Origin: Lysobacter_I brunescens
Lineage (GTDB): Bacteria > Pseudomonadota > Gammaproteobacteria > Xanthomonadales > Xanthomonadaceae
Assembly (NCBI RefSeq): GCF_042677005.1
Contig: NZ_JBHTIF010000005.1
Coordinates: 186,001 to 250,000 of the forward strand
Direction of reading: 5' to 3'
DNA length: 64,000 nucleotides
Positions within the stretch are counted from its first letter, which is position 1, and each line of letters opens with the position of its first letter. This document shows, piece after piece, positions 41,275 through 51,300 of the stretch. A model generated the notes under the pieces. It did not search any database. It saw only the letters and a program-made list of their open reading frames with translations, and was not told the DNA's origin. The translations under genes and the position numbers were made by a program.

Positions 41275-42059
41275 GACTTCGCTCCTCCCGTCGGTGCGGC
41301 CGGAGCGGCCGGCGTGGCGGGCTGCTGAGTATTGGCGGGTGCGGCGGCGCCGGCGGGCGCAGGCGCCGCCGGGGTCGCTGCCCCTGCCGCCGGTGCGGTG
41401 CCGGCGGGCGCGGTCGCCGCCGGCGTGGCGGGCGTCAGCGTCTGCAACTGCTCGGTGGTGACGGTGGCGGGCGTGGCACCGGCCGGAGCCGCGCCTTCCT
41501 CGCCTTCCTTCTTCGCGTTCGGGTTCACCAGGGTGACGGTGAGGCTGAAGGTGTACGGCAGGCCCTTGTTCTCGCCCTCGGACTGGATGACCGACAGCTC
41601 GGGCTTCGACATCCAGCCGGACGCCGACAACACTTCCATGTAGGTACTGACCCGCGCATGCGACTGCGAGCGGCCTTCCAGCGTCAGCTTGTCGCCTTCC
41701 TGCTTGATCGAGGTGAGGATCACGCCATCGGGGATCGTGCGCACCAGCGAGTCGAAGAGGTGGACCATCTGCGAGCGGTTCGCCTGCAGCTCCTCGATCA
41801 CCTTCTTGCGGTTGAGCAGCTTCTTCTTCTTCTCTTCGAGCTTCTCGATCTCGGTGATCTGGGCCTTCACTTCCTCGATCTTCTGGGTGAGGAACGCATT
41901 GCGCTCCATCTGGCCCGAGATCTGCATGCTGTAGTAGGTGTTGACCAGGAACCACAGCCCGAGGCCGGCCACCGCGGACAGGGCCAGCATCAGCATGAAC
42001 TGCTTCTTGCGTTCTTTCTGGCGCTCCGCGCGCCACGGGAGGAGGTTGATGCGTGCCAT
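41271..42059 (-). CDS. pilN: Type IV pilus alignment protein PilN
   Basis: A 262-residue inner-membrane protein. Its extreme N-terminus INLLPWR (residues 4-10) is the conserved motif that docks into PilM. There is one TM (FMLMLALSAVAGLGLWFLV), a coiled coil rich in E and K, and then a ferredoxin-like domain (about residues 105-185). The last ~75 residues are a Pro/Ala/Gly/Thr linker (ATPAATAPAGTAPAAG), an extension not in the ~200-residue Pseudomonas form. PilO has a similar extension, so the two tails may have a joint role. It directly abuts pilM (one-base overlap). Confidence 0.95.
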   Translation of the reverse strand: MARINLLPWRAERQKERKKQFMLMLALSAVAGLGLWFLVNTYYSMQISGQMERNAFLTQKIEEVKAQITEIEKLEEKKKKLLNRKKVIEELQANRSQMVHLFDSLVRTIPDGVILTSIKQEGDKLTLEGRSQSHARVSTYMEVLSASGWMSKPELSVIQSEGENKGLPYTFSLTVTLVNPNAKKEGEEGAAPAGATPATVTTEQLQTLTPATPAATAPAGTAPAAGAATPAAPAPAGAAAPANTQQPATPAAPAAPTGGAKS

Positions 42060-43117
42060 CAGTCGAAACTCCTCAGGGCGAGGCCGCAGGCGATCATCAG
42101 CGCCGGCGCATCCTGCGCGAGCGCGTGCGCCTGCACGCGTGGGCCAAGGGTCATCTGCGCCAGCGGATTGGCGACCATGGTCTGCACGCCCAGCTGTTCC
42201 TCGACCATCGCCGCGATCCCGACGATGGAGGCGCAGCCGCCGGCGAGCACGATCTGGTCGACGCGGTTGTACTCGCTGCCGGCGTAGAAGAACTGGAGCA
42301 GGCGGCCGATCTGCTGCGCCATCGCTTCCTTGAAGGGCTCCAGCACCTCGATCTCGTAGCTTTCGGGCAGGCCGCCCTGGCGCTTGGCCAGGCCGGCTTC
42401 CTCGTAGCTCAGGCCGTAGCGGCGCATGACTTCATCGGTCAGCTGCTTGCCGCCGAAGACCTGCTCGCGGCTGTAGATGTTGCGGCCGTTGCGCAGGATG
42501 CTGAGCGTGGTCATCGTGGCACCGACATCGACCAGCGCGACGATGCCGTCGTGCGGGATGTTCAGCGTGCCGGCGATGAGCGCGTAGGCATTCTCGATCG
42601 CGAAGGCCTCGACGTCGATGACGCGGGCGGTCAGGCCGCCGACCTCAAGCGCCGAGGCGCGCATCTCGACGTTCTCGGAACGCGAGGCGGCGAGCAGGAC
42701 CTGGACCATCTCCGGATTGCCGGGCATCGGGCCCAGCACCTCGAAGTCCAGGTTCACTTCCTCGATCGGATACGGAATGTAGTTGACGGCCTCCAGCTCG
42801 ATCTGGGACTCCATGTCGTCCTCGTCGAGCTCGGCCGGCATCGGGATCACCTTGGTGATCACCGCCGACCCCGCCACCGCGGCGGCAGCGTGCTTGGCCT
42901 TGGAGCCGGACCGGTTGAGCGCCCGCTTGATGGCCTCTCCCACCGCCTCGATCTCGACGATGTTCTTCTCGGCCACGGCATTCGGCGGCAACGGCTCGAC
43001 CGCGTAGTGTTCCACTCGATAGCGGTCGCCAGCCCGAGACAGCTGCAGGAGCTTGACGGCGGTCGAACTGATGTCGACACCCACCAACGGTGACTGATTT
43101 TTTGCGAACAGTCCCAC
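42059..43117 (-). CDS. pilM: Type IV pilus assembly ATPase-like protein PilM
   Basis: A 352-residue actin-like (FtsA-type) cytoplasmic protein that anchors the PilN/O/P alignment complex. The frame opens 23 codons earlier, but the GTG at 43117 is favoured: GGAAGGGG precedes it, and the product starts VGLFAKNQSPLVGVDISSTA and matches the usual length. Nucleotide-site motifs VGVDISSTAVKLLQL and ALVDVGATMTTLSIL are clear, as is VLAGGCASIVGI. It is first in the operon and divergent from mrcA, an arrangement widespread in gammaproteobacteria. Confidence 0.95.
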   Translation of the reverse strand: MGLFAKNQSPLVGVDISSTAVKLLQLSRAGDRYRVEHYAVEPLPPNAVAEKNIVEIEAVGEAIKRALNRSGSKAKHAAAAVAGSAVITKVIPMPAELDEDDMESQIELEAVNYIPYPIEEVNLDFEVLGPMPGNPEMVQVLLAASRSENVEMRASALEVGGLTARVIDVEAFAIENAYALIAGTLNIPHDGIVALVDVGATMTTLSILRNGRNIYSREQVFGGKQLTDEVMRRYGLSYEEAGLAKRQGGLPESYEIEVLEPFKEAMAQQIGRLLQFFYAGSEYNRVDQIVLAGGCASIVGIAAMVEEQLGVQTMVANPLAQMTLGPRVQAHALAQDAPALMIACGLALRSFD

Positions 43118-43393
43118 TTTTTTCCCCTTCCCACGCGCGCTTACGCGCGTTACGTGTCCCAATACATTAAATAACGGACTTTTCACCCCATGGCAACAGG
43201 CACGTGCGCCCGGTGATGCCCATAGTGAACTCTGTCACGACATGACCCCCTCCCGCCCGGGGTCCACAGGGGGCTCCCGACGGGTGGATGCGCGAACCCG
43301 CCCCCCTCCCGACCCCGCCCGTGAGGCAGCGGATGCGGCACCCGTCACACTGTCGCCCGGCTCCCAGCCGGCTGTCGACCCTGCGCCGCCCCC
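43118..43393. other. pilM-mrcA divergent promoter region
   Basis: Gene-free DNA between pilM and mrcA. On the minus strand, an AT-rich patch near 43160-43175 (ATACATTAAATAAC read on plus) is the most likely pilM promoter zone. The rest is GC-rich with no clear operator. Confidence 0.5.
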
Positions 43394-43399
43394 TATAAT
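43394..43399 (+). promoter_or_regulatory. Consensus -10 box of mrcA
   Basis: An exact TATAAT in otherwise GC-rich DNA, 48 bp before the mrcA ATG. No good -35 is present at 16-18 bp (nearest TGTCGA at 15 bp). Confidence 0.6.
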
Positions 43400-43446
43400 C
43401 TCCATCTGCCTTGTCTACACCCATCGCCGCCAGGATTCCCGTACGC

Positions 43447-46002
43447 ATGTCCCTGATTCGCCGACTGTTCCGCTGGGCCCTCCTGTTGACCCTGCTCGGC
43501 CTGGTGGTCGGCGGCATCGCCTTCGCGGCGCTGTACTACACGGTCTCCTCCAGGCTGCCCGACGTGCAGACCCTGCGCAGCATCGAGCTGCAGGAACCTT
43601 TATATGTATACGCCCGTGACGGGCGGCTCATGGGCCTGTTCGGCGAGACCCGCCGCTACCCGGTCGAGATCGAGAAGGTGCCCAAGCGCCTCAAGGACGC
43701 CTTCCTGGCCGCCGAGGACGCCCGCTTCTACGAACACGACGGCGTGGACTACAAGGGCGTGGGCCGGGCCATCAAGGAACTGGTCTTCACCGACAAGGAG
43801 CGCGTCGCGGGCGGATCCACCATCACCCAGCAGGTCGCGCGCCAGTTCTTCCTCAGTTCCGAGTACAGCTACACCCGCAAGTTCGCCGAGATGCTCCTGG
43901 CCCGGAAGATGGAGCAGGAGCTGACCAAGGACGAGATCTTCGAGCTGTATCTCAACAAGAGTTTCTTCGGCAACCGCGCCTACGGCGTGGCCGCCGCCGC
44001 CGAGTTCTATTACGGCAAGTCCCTGGACCAGCTGGATCTGGACGAAATGGCCTCGCTGGCCGCGATCCCCAAGTTCCCGTCCACCGCCAACCCGATCAGC
44101 AACCCGGAACGCGCCCGCCAGCGCCGCGACAACTATGTGCTGGTGCGGATGCGCGAGCTGGGCTTCATCACCCCGGCCGAGGAGCAGGCGGCGCGCGCGA
44201 CCCCGATGCACGCCAGCCCGCACGAGCGCCCGGTCGAGGTCTATGCGCCCTACGTCGCGGAAATGGTCCGCCAGGAGATGATCGACCGCTTCGGCAAGGA
44301 CGTGCTGACCAAGGGCTACCACGTCACCACGACCATCGACCCGGTGCTGCAGGCCGCTGCCGACAAGGCCGTGCGTGACGGCCTGGGCACCTACGACCGC
44401 CGCCACGGCTGGAACGCCAAGGCGCTGCCGCACATCGACCTGCCCCCGGGCGAGGATGCCGCGACCGCCGCCAAGCGGCTGCGCGACCATCCGACCCAGG
44501 GCGAACTGCGCGCGGCCCTGGTGCTGGGCACCAGCGGCGCCAATGCCCAGGTCGTGCTGGCCGACGGCACGGTGCTCGACCTGGGCCCGGAGACCTCGCG
44601 CTGGACCGGCAAGGCGCCCGGCACCCTGCTCAAGCGCGGCGATGTGGCGCGCGTGCGCCGGATCGAGCCGGAAGCCAAGGTCGACCCGGCCAAGGCCGGC
44701 GCCGCGACCGCCGCCACTCCGGCTCCGGCCGGCCCGGTGACCTGGCGCCTGGAGCAGTTGCCGCGCGCCCAGTCGGCGCTGGTCTCGCTGGATGCCGATA
44801 CCGGCGCGCTGCGCGCCCTGGTCGGCGGCTTCAGCTTCGCCGGCAGCAAGTTCAACAACGCCACCCAGGCGCGCCGCCAGCCGGGCTCATCGTTCAAGCC
44901 GTTCGTGTATGCAGCAGCCTTCGAGCGCGGCTACAACCCGGCCTCGATCGTCCTCGATGCCCCGGTCGTGTTCCGCATGCGCGCCGGCAAGGTCTGGCGC
45001 CCGCAGAACGACGGCGGCGGCTTCGCCGGCCCGATCCGCGTGCGCGAAGCGCTGGTCCAGTCGCGCAATCTAGTGTCGGTGCGCATGCTCGACGCCATCG
45101 GCGTGGACTACGCGCGCAAGTACATCACCCAGTTCGGCTTCGAGGAAAAGGAACTGCCGCCGAACCTGTCGATCTCGCTCGGCACGCCTTCGCTGACCCC
45201 GCTGTCGATCGCGCGCGGCTACGCGGCCTTCGCCAACGGCGGCTTCCGCATCGACCCGTGGCTGATCGACGAAGTGAAGGACCGCGACGGCAAGCAGGTG
45301 TTCAAGCAGACCCCGGCCGTCGCCTGCCGCGGCTGCGGCGCGGGCCGCGCCGGTCAGCCGGCCGTGCCCGCCTCCAGCGTCGTCGATGGCTTCGACCTCG
45401 GCCCGGCCGGCGGCACCGCCGCGACGCCCAAGCCAGGCGAAGGCAAACCGGGCGCCAAGCCGACCGAGGCCAAGGCCGCCGTCGCCACCACCCTGCCCGC
45501 CGGCGCCGTGCTCGCACCGCGCGCGATGGACGAACGCATCGCCTACCAGATCACCTCGATGATGCGCGACGTGGTCCTGCGCGGCACCGCCACCGACGCC
45601 CGCCGCCTGAACCGCGAAGACGTCGGCGGCAAGACCGGTTCGACCAACAACCACCGCGACGCCTGGTTCTCCGGCACCGGCGGCAACCTGATCACCACGG
45701 TGTGGGTCGGCAAGAGCGACAACACCTCGCTGGGCTACCGCGAATACGGCGGCAAGGCCGCGCTGCCGATCTGGATCGACTACATGGCGGTGGCGCTGAA
45801 GGACGTGCCGGTGGCGCCGAACGATCCGCCGCCGGGCATGATCAAGGTCGCGGTCACCGCCAGCGGCCAGCTGCTGCCGACCGAGAGCAGCGGCGGCATC
45901 ACCGAATACGTGAAGGTCGAAGACCTCGAGAAGATGGAAAGCTTCGTCGACTACGGCAGCGACGAGGCGATGCCAAGCGAGGACTCGTTCGACATCTTCT
46001 GA
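43447..46002 (+). CDS. mrcA: Penicillin-binding protein 1A
   Basis: A class A PBP of 851 residues that polymerises and cross-links peptidoglycan. It has a short cytoplasmic basic N-terminus and a TM (WALLLTLLGLVVGGIAFAAL). The GT51 glycosyltransferase shows EDARFYEHDGVDYKG (catalytic Glu), GGSTITQQVARQFFL and RKMEQELTKDEIFELYLN. An OB-like insert follows, then the transpeptidase with the SSFK nucleophile in RQPGSSFKPFVYAAAF, SRN in QSRNLVSVRML, and KTG in GGKTGSTNNHRDAWF. An Ala/Pro/Gly-rich insertion precedes the KTG (about residues 630-700). The start at 43447 puts the TM at the usual position. It is divergent from the pil operon. Confidence 0.96.
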   Translation: MSLIRRLFRWALLLTLLGLVVGGIAFAALYYTVSSRLPDVQTLRSIELQEPLYVYARDGRLMGLFGETRRYPVEIEKVPKRLKDAFLAAEDARFYEHDGVDYKGVGRAIKELVFTDKERVAGGSTITQQVARQFFLSSEYSYTRKFAEMLLARKMEQELTKDEIFELYLNKSFFGNRAYGVAAAAEFYYGKSLDQLDLDEMASLAAIPKFPSTANPISNPERARQRRDNYVLVRMRELGFITPAEEQAARATPMHASPHERPVEVYAPYVAEMVRQEMIDRFGKDVLTKGYHVTTTIDPVLQAAADKAVRDGLGTYDRRHGWNAKALPHIDLPPGEDAATAAKRLRDHPTQGELRAALVLGTSGANAQVVLADGTVLDLGPETSRWTGKAPGTLLKRGDVARVRRIEPEAKVDPAKAGAATAATPAPAGPVTWRLEQLPRAQSALVSLDADTGALRALVGGFSFAGSKFNNATQARRQPGSSFKPFVYAAAFERGYNPASIVLDAPVVFRMRAGKVWRPQNDGGGFAGPIRVREALVQSRNLVSVRMLDAIGVDYARKYITQFGFEEKELPPNLSISLGTPSLTPLSIARGYAAFANGGFRIDPWLIDEVKDRDGKQVFKQTPAVACRGCGAGRAGQPAVPASSVVDGFDLGPAGGTAATPKPGEGKPGAKPTEAKAAVATTLPAGAVLAPRAMDERIAYQITSMMRDVVLRGTATDARRLNREDVGGKTGSTNNHRDAWFSGTGGNLITTVWVGKSDNTSLGYREYGGKAALPIWIDYMAVALKDVPVAPNDPPPGMIKVAVTASGQLLPTESSGGITEYVKVEDLEKMESFVDYGSDEAMPSEDSFDIF

Positions 46003-46117
46003 TGCACGACATCGCAGGCCGGGCACCGATCCGGCCTGCGGTCCACCACCGCCGCCGATTTGTCATTTCACGGGCATCGGTTACAGTCAGTCCCTGGCCA
46101 CGCAGGGATCGTTCACC

Positions 46118-46765
46118 ATGCGCCACGCCCGCCAGCACGCAGAAACGAAGACCCGCGAGCGCCGCTATCGCCTCGCCCACGAAGCCGCCCGGCTGATCGC
46201 CGAATCCGGCATCCGCGATTTCCACCAGGCCAAGCTCAAGGCCGCCGCGCGGCTGGGCATCCACGACGACGCCTCGCTGCCGCGCAACCGCGAGATCGAG
46301 GACGCGCTGCGCGAATACCAGCGATTGTTCCAGGGCGATGCGCAGGCCGGCGAGCTGCGCCGTCGACGCGATGCCGCGCTGCGCGCGCTGGAATTCTTCG
46401 CGCCGTTCGACCCGCGACTCGTCGGCCCGGTGCTCGACGGCACCGCCGATGCCAACTCGCCGGTGCACCTGCACTTGTACACCGACGAGCCCGAAGCCGT
46501 GCCGCGCTTCCTCGAAGACCACCGCATCCCCGCCGAATCGCGCAGCCGCCGCATCCGCCTCGACCGCGAACGCCCGATCGACGGCCCGGTCTGGCTGTTC
46601 AGCGCCGAAGACCTCAGCTTCGACCTCACCGTGCTGCCCCACGACGCCCTGCGCCAGGCGCCGCTGTCGAGCATCGACGAGAAGCCGATGCGCCGCGCCT
46701 CCGCCGCGCAGCTGCGCGCGATGCTGCTGGAAGAGGATATGGCGGGGTTCGAGGGCGGCGCGTGA
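46118..46765 (+). CDS. Conserved hypothetical protein, nucleotidyltransferase-like
   Basis: A 215-residue soluble protein. The basic helical N-terminus (MRHARQHAETKTRERRYRLA, then RDFHQAKLKAAARLGIHDDA) is a strongly recognisable conserved stretch of a proteobacterial hypothetical family. The second half (SPVHLHLYTDEPEAVPRFLE, VWLFSAEDLSFDLTVLPHDA, SSIDEKPMRRAS) resembles the nucleotidyltransferase-like proteins of that group, but no complete GS-D-x-D motif is visible. Its stop overlaps the next gene's GTG start (GTGA), so the two are translationally coupled and probably act together. The function is not known. Confidence 0.7.
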   Translation: MRHARQHAETKTRERRYRLAHEAARLIAESGIRDFHQAKLKAAARLGIHDDASLPRNREIEDALREYQRLFQGDAQAGELRRRRDAALRALEFFAPFDPRLVGPVLDGTADANSPVHLHLYTDEPEAVPRFLEDHRIPAESRSRRIRLDRERPIDGPVWLFSAEDLSFDLTVLPHDALRQAPLSSIDEKPMRRASAAQLRAMLLEEDMAGFEGGA

Positions 46766-47589
46766 ATCTGGAACGTGCGGAACTGCTACTGATCGAGGAC
46801 CGCGTCGCCATCCTTGCAAGCCCGACCGGTGTCGCGGCCTACGATTTCGACTTCCGCCTCCACTTCGACTGCCGGCATCCCTACCGGATCGACGGCGAAG
46901 TCGGTGGCGTGCTGCGGGTTGGCGCGCCGACGGACTACACCCGCTGCCATGAGGATGCCCGGACACTGGGCGTTCGACCGATCAATGATTCGGAGCAGCA
47001 TCTCCTTGCCAGCGAGATCGAGCGCTGGTATCCGTTGATCGAAGACGCCACACCGAAGACGATGCTCTTCGATGCGTTGCCCGATGTCGATGTCGTCGAA
47101 GCCATCTTCGGCTGGCCGGTCTTCCTCAAGGGCTCCCGGCAAACGAGCAAGCACAACCCGGAACTGTCCGTCATCCGCGATCGCACGCACTACGCACAGG
47201 CACGCATCGCCTACGCCCGCGATCCGATCCTGCACTGGCAGAAGCCCGTGCTTCGCGCGTTCACGCCGCTGGCGCCGGTCGCCGGCCACATCGCGGGCAA
47301 GATCCGGCCGTCCATCGAATTCCGCACGTTCTGGCTGCATGGGCGCTGCATCGGACACGGCCCCTACTGGTATCAGGTGCCACCCTATCGCAGCGATCGG
47401 ATTGATGACGGGCTGAGCCTCGCAGCCTCGGTGGCCGCGCGCGTGCCAGTCCCGTTTCTGGTCGTCGACCTCGCGCTGACCGCGGAAAACCAGTGGATCG
47501 TGATCGAGTGCAATGACGCACAGGAATCGGGGCATGCCGGCATTCCGCCGCCGCTGCTGTGGCGCAATCTGCTGGATGCCTGGACCTGA
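46762..47589 (+). CDS. ATP-grasp-like domain protein
   Basis: A 275-residue protein starting at a GTG that overlaps the previous stop. The middle and C-terminal parts read like an ATP-grasp enzyme: VFLKGSRQTSKHNPELSVI (phosphate-binding lysine loop), SIEFRTFWLHGRCIGHGPYW (central strands) and VDLALTAENQWIVIECNDAQ (the acidic, Asn-containing metal site). ATP-grasp enzymes ligate carboxylates to amines or thiols; the substrate here is unknown. Pairing with the preceding nucleotidyltransferase-like protein is a lead for function. The N-terminal ~90 residues are unassigned. Confidence 0.75.
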   Translation: MNLERAELLLIEDRVAILASPTGVAAYDFDFRLHFDCRHPYRIDGEVGGVLRVGAPTDYTRCHEDARTLGVRPINDSEQHLLASEIERWYPLIEDATPKTMLFDALPDVDVVEAIFGWPVFLKGSRQTSKHNPELSVIRDRTHYAQARIAYARDPILHWQKPVLRAFTPLAPVAGHIAGKIRPSIEFRTFWLHGRCIGHGPYWYQVPPYRSDRIDDGLSLAASVAARVPVPFLVVDLALTAENQWIVIECNDAQESGHAGIPPPLLWRNLLDAWT

Positions 47590-47651
47590 AACAAGACCTT
47601 GCGCGTATCCACCCACTCACCACTGACCAAGACGACTGACGGAACACCGAC

Positions 47652-48266
47652 ATGCGCCACCAGGGACGGATCCACGACTGGAACGACGACAAGGGCTTCG
47701 GATTCGTGACGCCGAACGGCGGCGGCGACCGCGCCTTCGTGCACATCAAGGCATTCGCCGGGCGCGCGCGGCGGCCGGCGAATGGCGACATCGTGACCTA
47801 CGCGACGACGCGGGATGCCAAGGGACGCCTGCAGGCGGCGGACATCCGCTTCGCCAACGCGACCACATCGACCAGCACGCGCACGAAACCCGGCATCGTC
47901 GCGCCGGCGTTCGCGCTGCTCGCCTTCGCAGGCATCGTCGGCGCCGGCCTGATCGGGAAACTGCCGATCCTCGTCGCCGGGGCCTACGCGGTGATGAGCA
48001 TCGTCGCCTTCGTCGCCTACGGCATGGACAAGGCCGCTGCGAATGCCGGGCGACGGCGCACGCCGGAAAGCACGCTGCACCTGCTCGGACTGGCCTGCGG
48101 CTGGCCGGGTGCATTGCTGGCGCAGCGGCTTTTCCGTCACAAGTCGCGGAAGCGCGAATTCCAGGTCGTGTTCTGGGTCACGGTCGCGATCAACCTGGTC
48201 GCATTGGCATGGCTGGCGAGCGGCGATGGCCGGGCCTTCATCGCCAGCCAGCTGCCATCGCTCTGA
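47652..48266 (+). CDS. Cold-shock domain / DUF1294 membrane protein
   Basis: A 204-residue two-part protein. Residues 1-70 form a cold-shock nucleic-acid-binding domain (GRIHDWNDDKGFGFVTPNGG, with the RNP1-like KGFGFVTP and RAFVHIKAF as RNP2-like). Residues about 80-200 form a DUF1294 membrane domain with four hydrophobic segments and the conserved YGMDKAAANAGRRRTPESTL and GWPGALLAQRLFRHKS. The fusion is common in proteobacteria, but its role is not established. It begins 62 bp after the ATP-grasp gene. Confidence 0.92.
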   Translation: MRHQGRIHDWNDDKGFGFVTPNGGGDRAFVHIKAFAGRARRPANGDIVTYATTRDAKGRLQAADIRFANATTSTSTRTKPGIVAPAFALLAFAGIVGAGLIGKLPILVAGAYAVMSIVAFVAYGMDKAAANAGRRRTPESTLHLLGLACGWPGALLAQRLFRHKSRKREFQVVFWVTVAINLVALAWLASGDGRAFIASQLPSL

Positions 48267-48377
48267 ACACGCCCTCCTGGAGAAGACGCAGCCCGGGCCG
48301 CCCGCGGTGGGAGGGGGAGGAAGCCGCAGGACGGCCCGGTTGCGAAGACGGGAAGAGGTCGTTGTCCCGCGCGCGGA

Positions 48378-51300
48378 TCAGCGCGGTGCGCGCGCCTCCT
48401 CGGCACGGACGCGGAACCACGCGGCGTAGAGCGCGGGCAGGAACAGCAGGGTCAGCGCGGTGGCGACGATCAGGCCGCCCATGATCGCGACGGCCATGGG
48501 GCCGAAGAACACGCTGCGCGAGAGCGGGATCATCGCCAGGATCGCGGCGAGCGCAGTGAGCACGATCGGACGGAAGCGGCGCACCGTGGACTCGATGATC
48601 GCGGTCCAGCGATCGTGTCCGCTGGCGATGTCCTGTTCGATCTGGTCGATCAGGATGATCGAGTTGCGCATGATCATGCCCGACAGCGCGATCACGCCCA
48701 ACATGGCGATGAAGCCGAACGGCACGCGGAAGACGAGCAGGAACAGGACCACGCCGATCAGGCCCAGCGGCGCGGTCGACAGCACCAGCAGCACGCGCGG
48801 CAGGCTGCGCAACTGCAGCATCAACAGCGTGACCACCACCAGCAGGAACAGCGGCATGCCGGCCTTGATCGAGTTCTGGCCGCGCGCGGAGTCCTCGACC
48901 GTGCCGCCGACCTGGAGCAGGTAACCGTCGGGGAGCGACGCGCGGATTTCCGCCAGCTTCGGTTCGATCTGGCCGATGACGGTCGGCGCGGTCTGGTCGG
49001 TCGCGATGTCGGCGCGCACGGTCACCGTGGGCAGGCGGTTGCGATGCCAGACCACGCCTTCCTCGAACACCGATTCGAGCCGGGCGACCTGCATCACCGG
49101 TACGGACTTGCCGCTGGCGGTGGGCACGGCGAGGCTGCCGAGCAGATCCAGGCGCACGCGCTCGTCCTCGGGGCCGCGCAGGAGGATGTCGATCAGCTCG
49201 TTGTCCTCGCGGTACGTGCTGACCGGCAGGCCGGACAGCGCGCTCGACAGGAAGCTGGCGAGGTGCTGGGTCGACACGCCGAGCGCGCGCGCGCGCTCCT
49301 GGTCGACGATCAGGCGCACGACCTTGCTGGGTTCGTCCCAGTCGACGTTGACGTTGATGACGTTCGGGTTCTCGCGCACCTCCGCCATCACCTGGTAGGC
49401 GAGTTCGCGCACGCGTTCGATGTGCTCGCCGGACACGCGGAACTGCACCGGATAGCCGACCGGCGGCCCGTTCTCCAGGCGGGTCACGCGCAGCTGCAAC
49501 TCGGGGAATCGAGCGCGCACATCGTGCATCAGCCAGGCGCGCAGCGTCTCGCGCGCCTCGATGTCGCGGCTGCGCACCACGAACTGCGTGAAATGCTTCT
49601 GCGGCAGCTGCTGGTCCAGCGGCAGGTAGAAGCGCGGCGAACCGGTGCCGACGTAGGCGACGTAGTTCTCGACCTCCTTTCGATCTGCGAGCATCGCCTC
49701 GAAGCGCTTCGCGGCCGCATCGGTGGCCTTCAGCGAACTGCCTTCGGCCAGTTCGAGGTCGACCATCAGCTCCAGGCGCGTCGATTCCGGGAAGAACTGC
49801 TGCGGAATGAAACGGAACAGCGCGATCGACACCACGAACGCGGCAACCGTTGCGAAGATCACCACCCAGCGATGCCCGATGCACCAGCGCACCATGCTGC
49901 GGAAACGCTGGTAGAACCCGCTGCGATAGGGATCGTGCACAGCGTCATGGCCATGCCCGCCGGCGGCCGGCGGCGCGAGCACGCCGGCGTATTGCGGCCA
50001 GCGGTCGGCCATGCGTTCGCGGAATGCGCGCAGGCGGCCTTCCAGCGAACCGGGCTTCGGCAGGGCATTCGGTTCCGGCAGCATCTTCTCGCCGAGGTAC
50101 GGAATGAACAGCACCGCCGCGACCCAGGACACGATCAGCGCGATGGTCACCACCTGGAACAGCGATCGCGTGTACTCACCGGTACTGGACGCGGCTGTGG
50201 CGATCGGCAGGAAGCCGGCGGCCGTGACCAGAGTGCCGGTGAGCATCGGAAAGGCCGTGGTCTCGTAGGCGAAAGCCGCTGCGCGCAGGCGCGAGTAGCC
50301 CTGCTCCATCTTGATCGCCATCATCTCGACCGCGATGATCGCGTCGTCGACGAGCAGGCCGAGCGCCAGCACCAATGCGCCGAGCGAGATCTTGTGCAGG
50401 CCGATGCCGAAGTAGTGCATCACCGCGAACGTCATCGCCAGCACCAGCGGGATGCTCACCGCGACGACGAGGCCGGTGCGCAGGCCCAGCGAGAAGAAGC
50501 TGACCAGCAGCACGATGATCACCGCCTCGGCGAGCACGCGCACGAATTCGCCGACAGAATCGCGCACCGCCGCCGGCTGGTCGGCGACGCGATGCAGTTC
50601 CAGGCCGAGCGGCAGCGTCTTCTCCAGGCGCACGGTCTCCGCATCCAGTGCCTGGCCGAGCTTGAGGATGTCGCCGCCGGGCTTCATCGACACCGCGATG
50701 CCGATGGCGTCCTCGCCCATGAAGCGCATGCGCGGCGCAGCGGGATCGGCGAAGCCGCGCTCGACCGTGGCGATGTCGCCCAGGCGCACGGTGCGGTCGC
50801 CGGCGCGGATCGGGAAGGCGCGGATGTCGTCGACCGACTTGAACGCGCCGGTCACGCGCAACTGCACGCGATCGGTCGGGGTCTCGAAGAAGCCGGCAGG
50901 CGTCACCGCGTTCTGCTCGGCCAGCGCCTGCTGCACCGCCGACAGCGGGATGCCCAGCGTGGCCAGCTTGGTGTTCGACAGCTCGATCCAGACCTTCTCG
51001 TCCTGCAGGCCGACCAGCTCGATCTTGGCCACATCGGGCACGCGCTGCAGCTGCAGCTCGATGCGCTCGGCGTAGTCCTTCTTCAGCGCGTAGTCGAAGC
51101 CCTTGCCGGTCAGCGCGTAGATGTTGCCGAAGGTGTCGCCGAACTCGTCGTTGAAGAACGGCCCGACCGCGCCCTGCGGCAGGGTGTGGCGGATGTCGCC
51201 GATCTTCTTGCGCACCTCGTACCACAGCGCCGGCAGCTCGGCGCTCTTCATCGAGTCGCGCGCAATGAAGATCACCTGCGATTCGCCGGGCCGCGAATAC

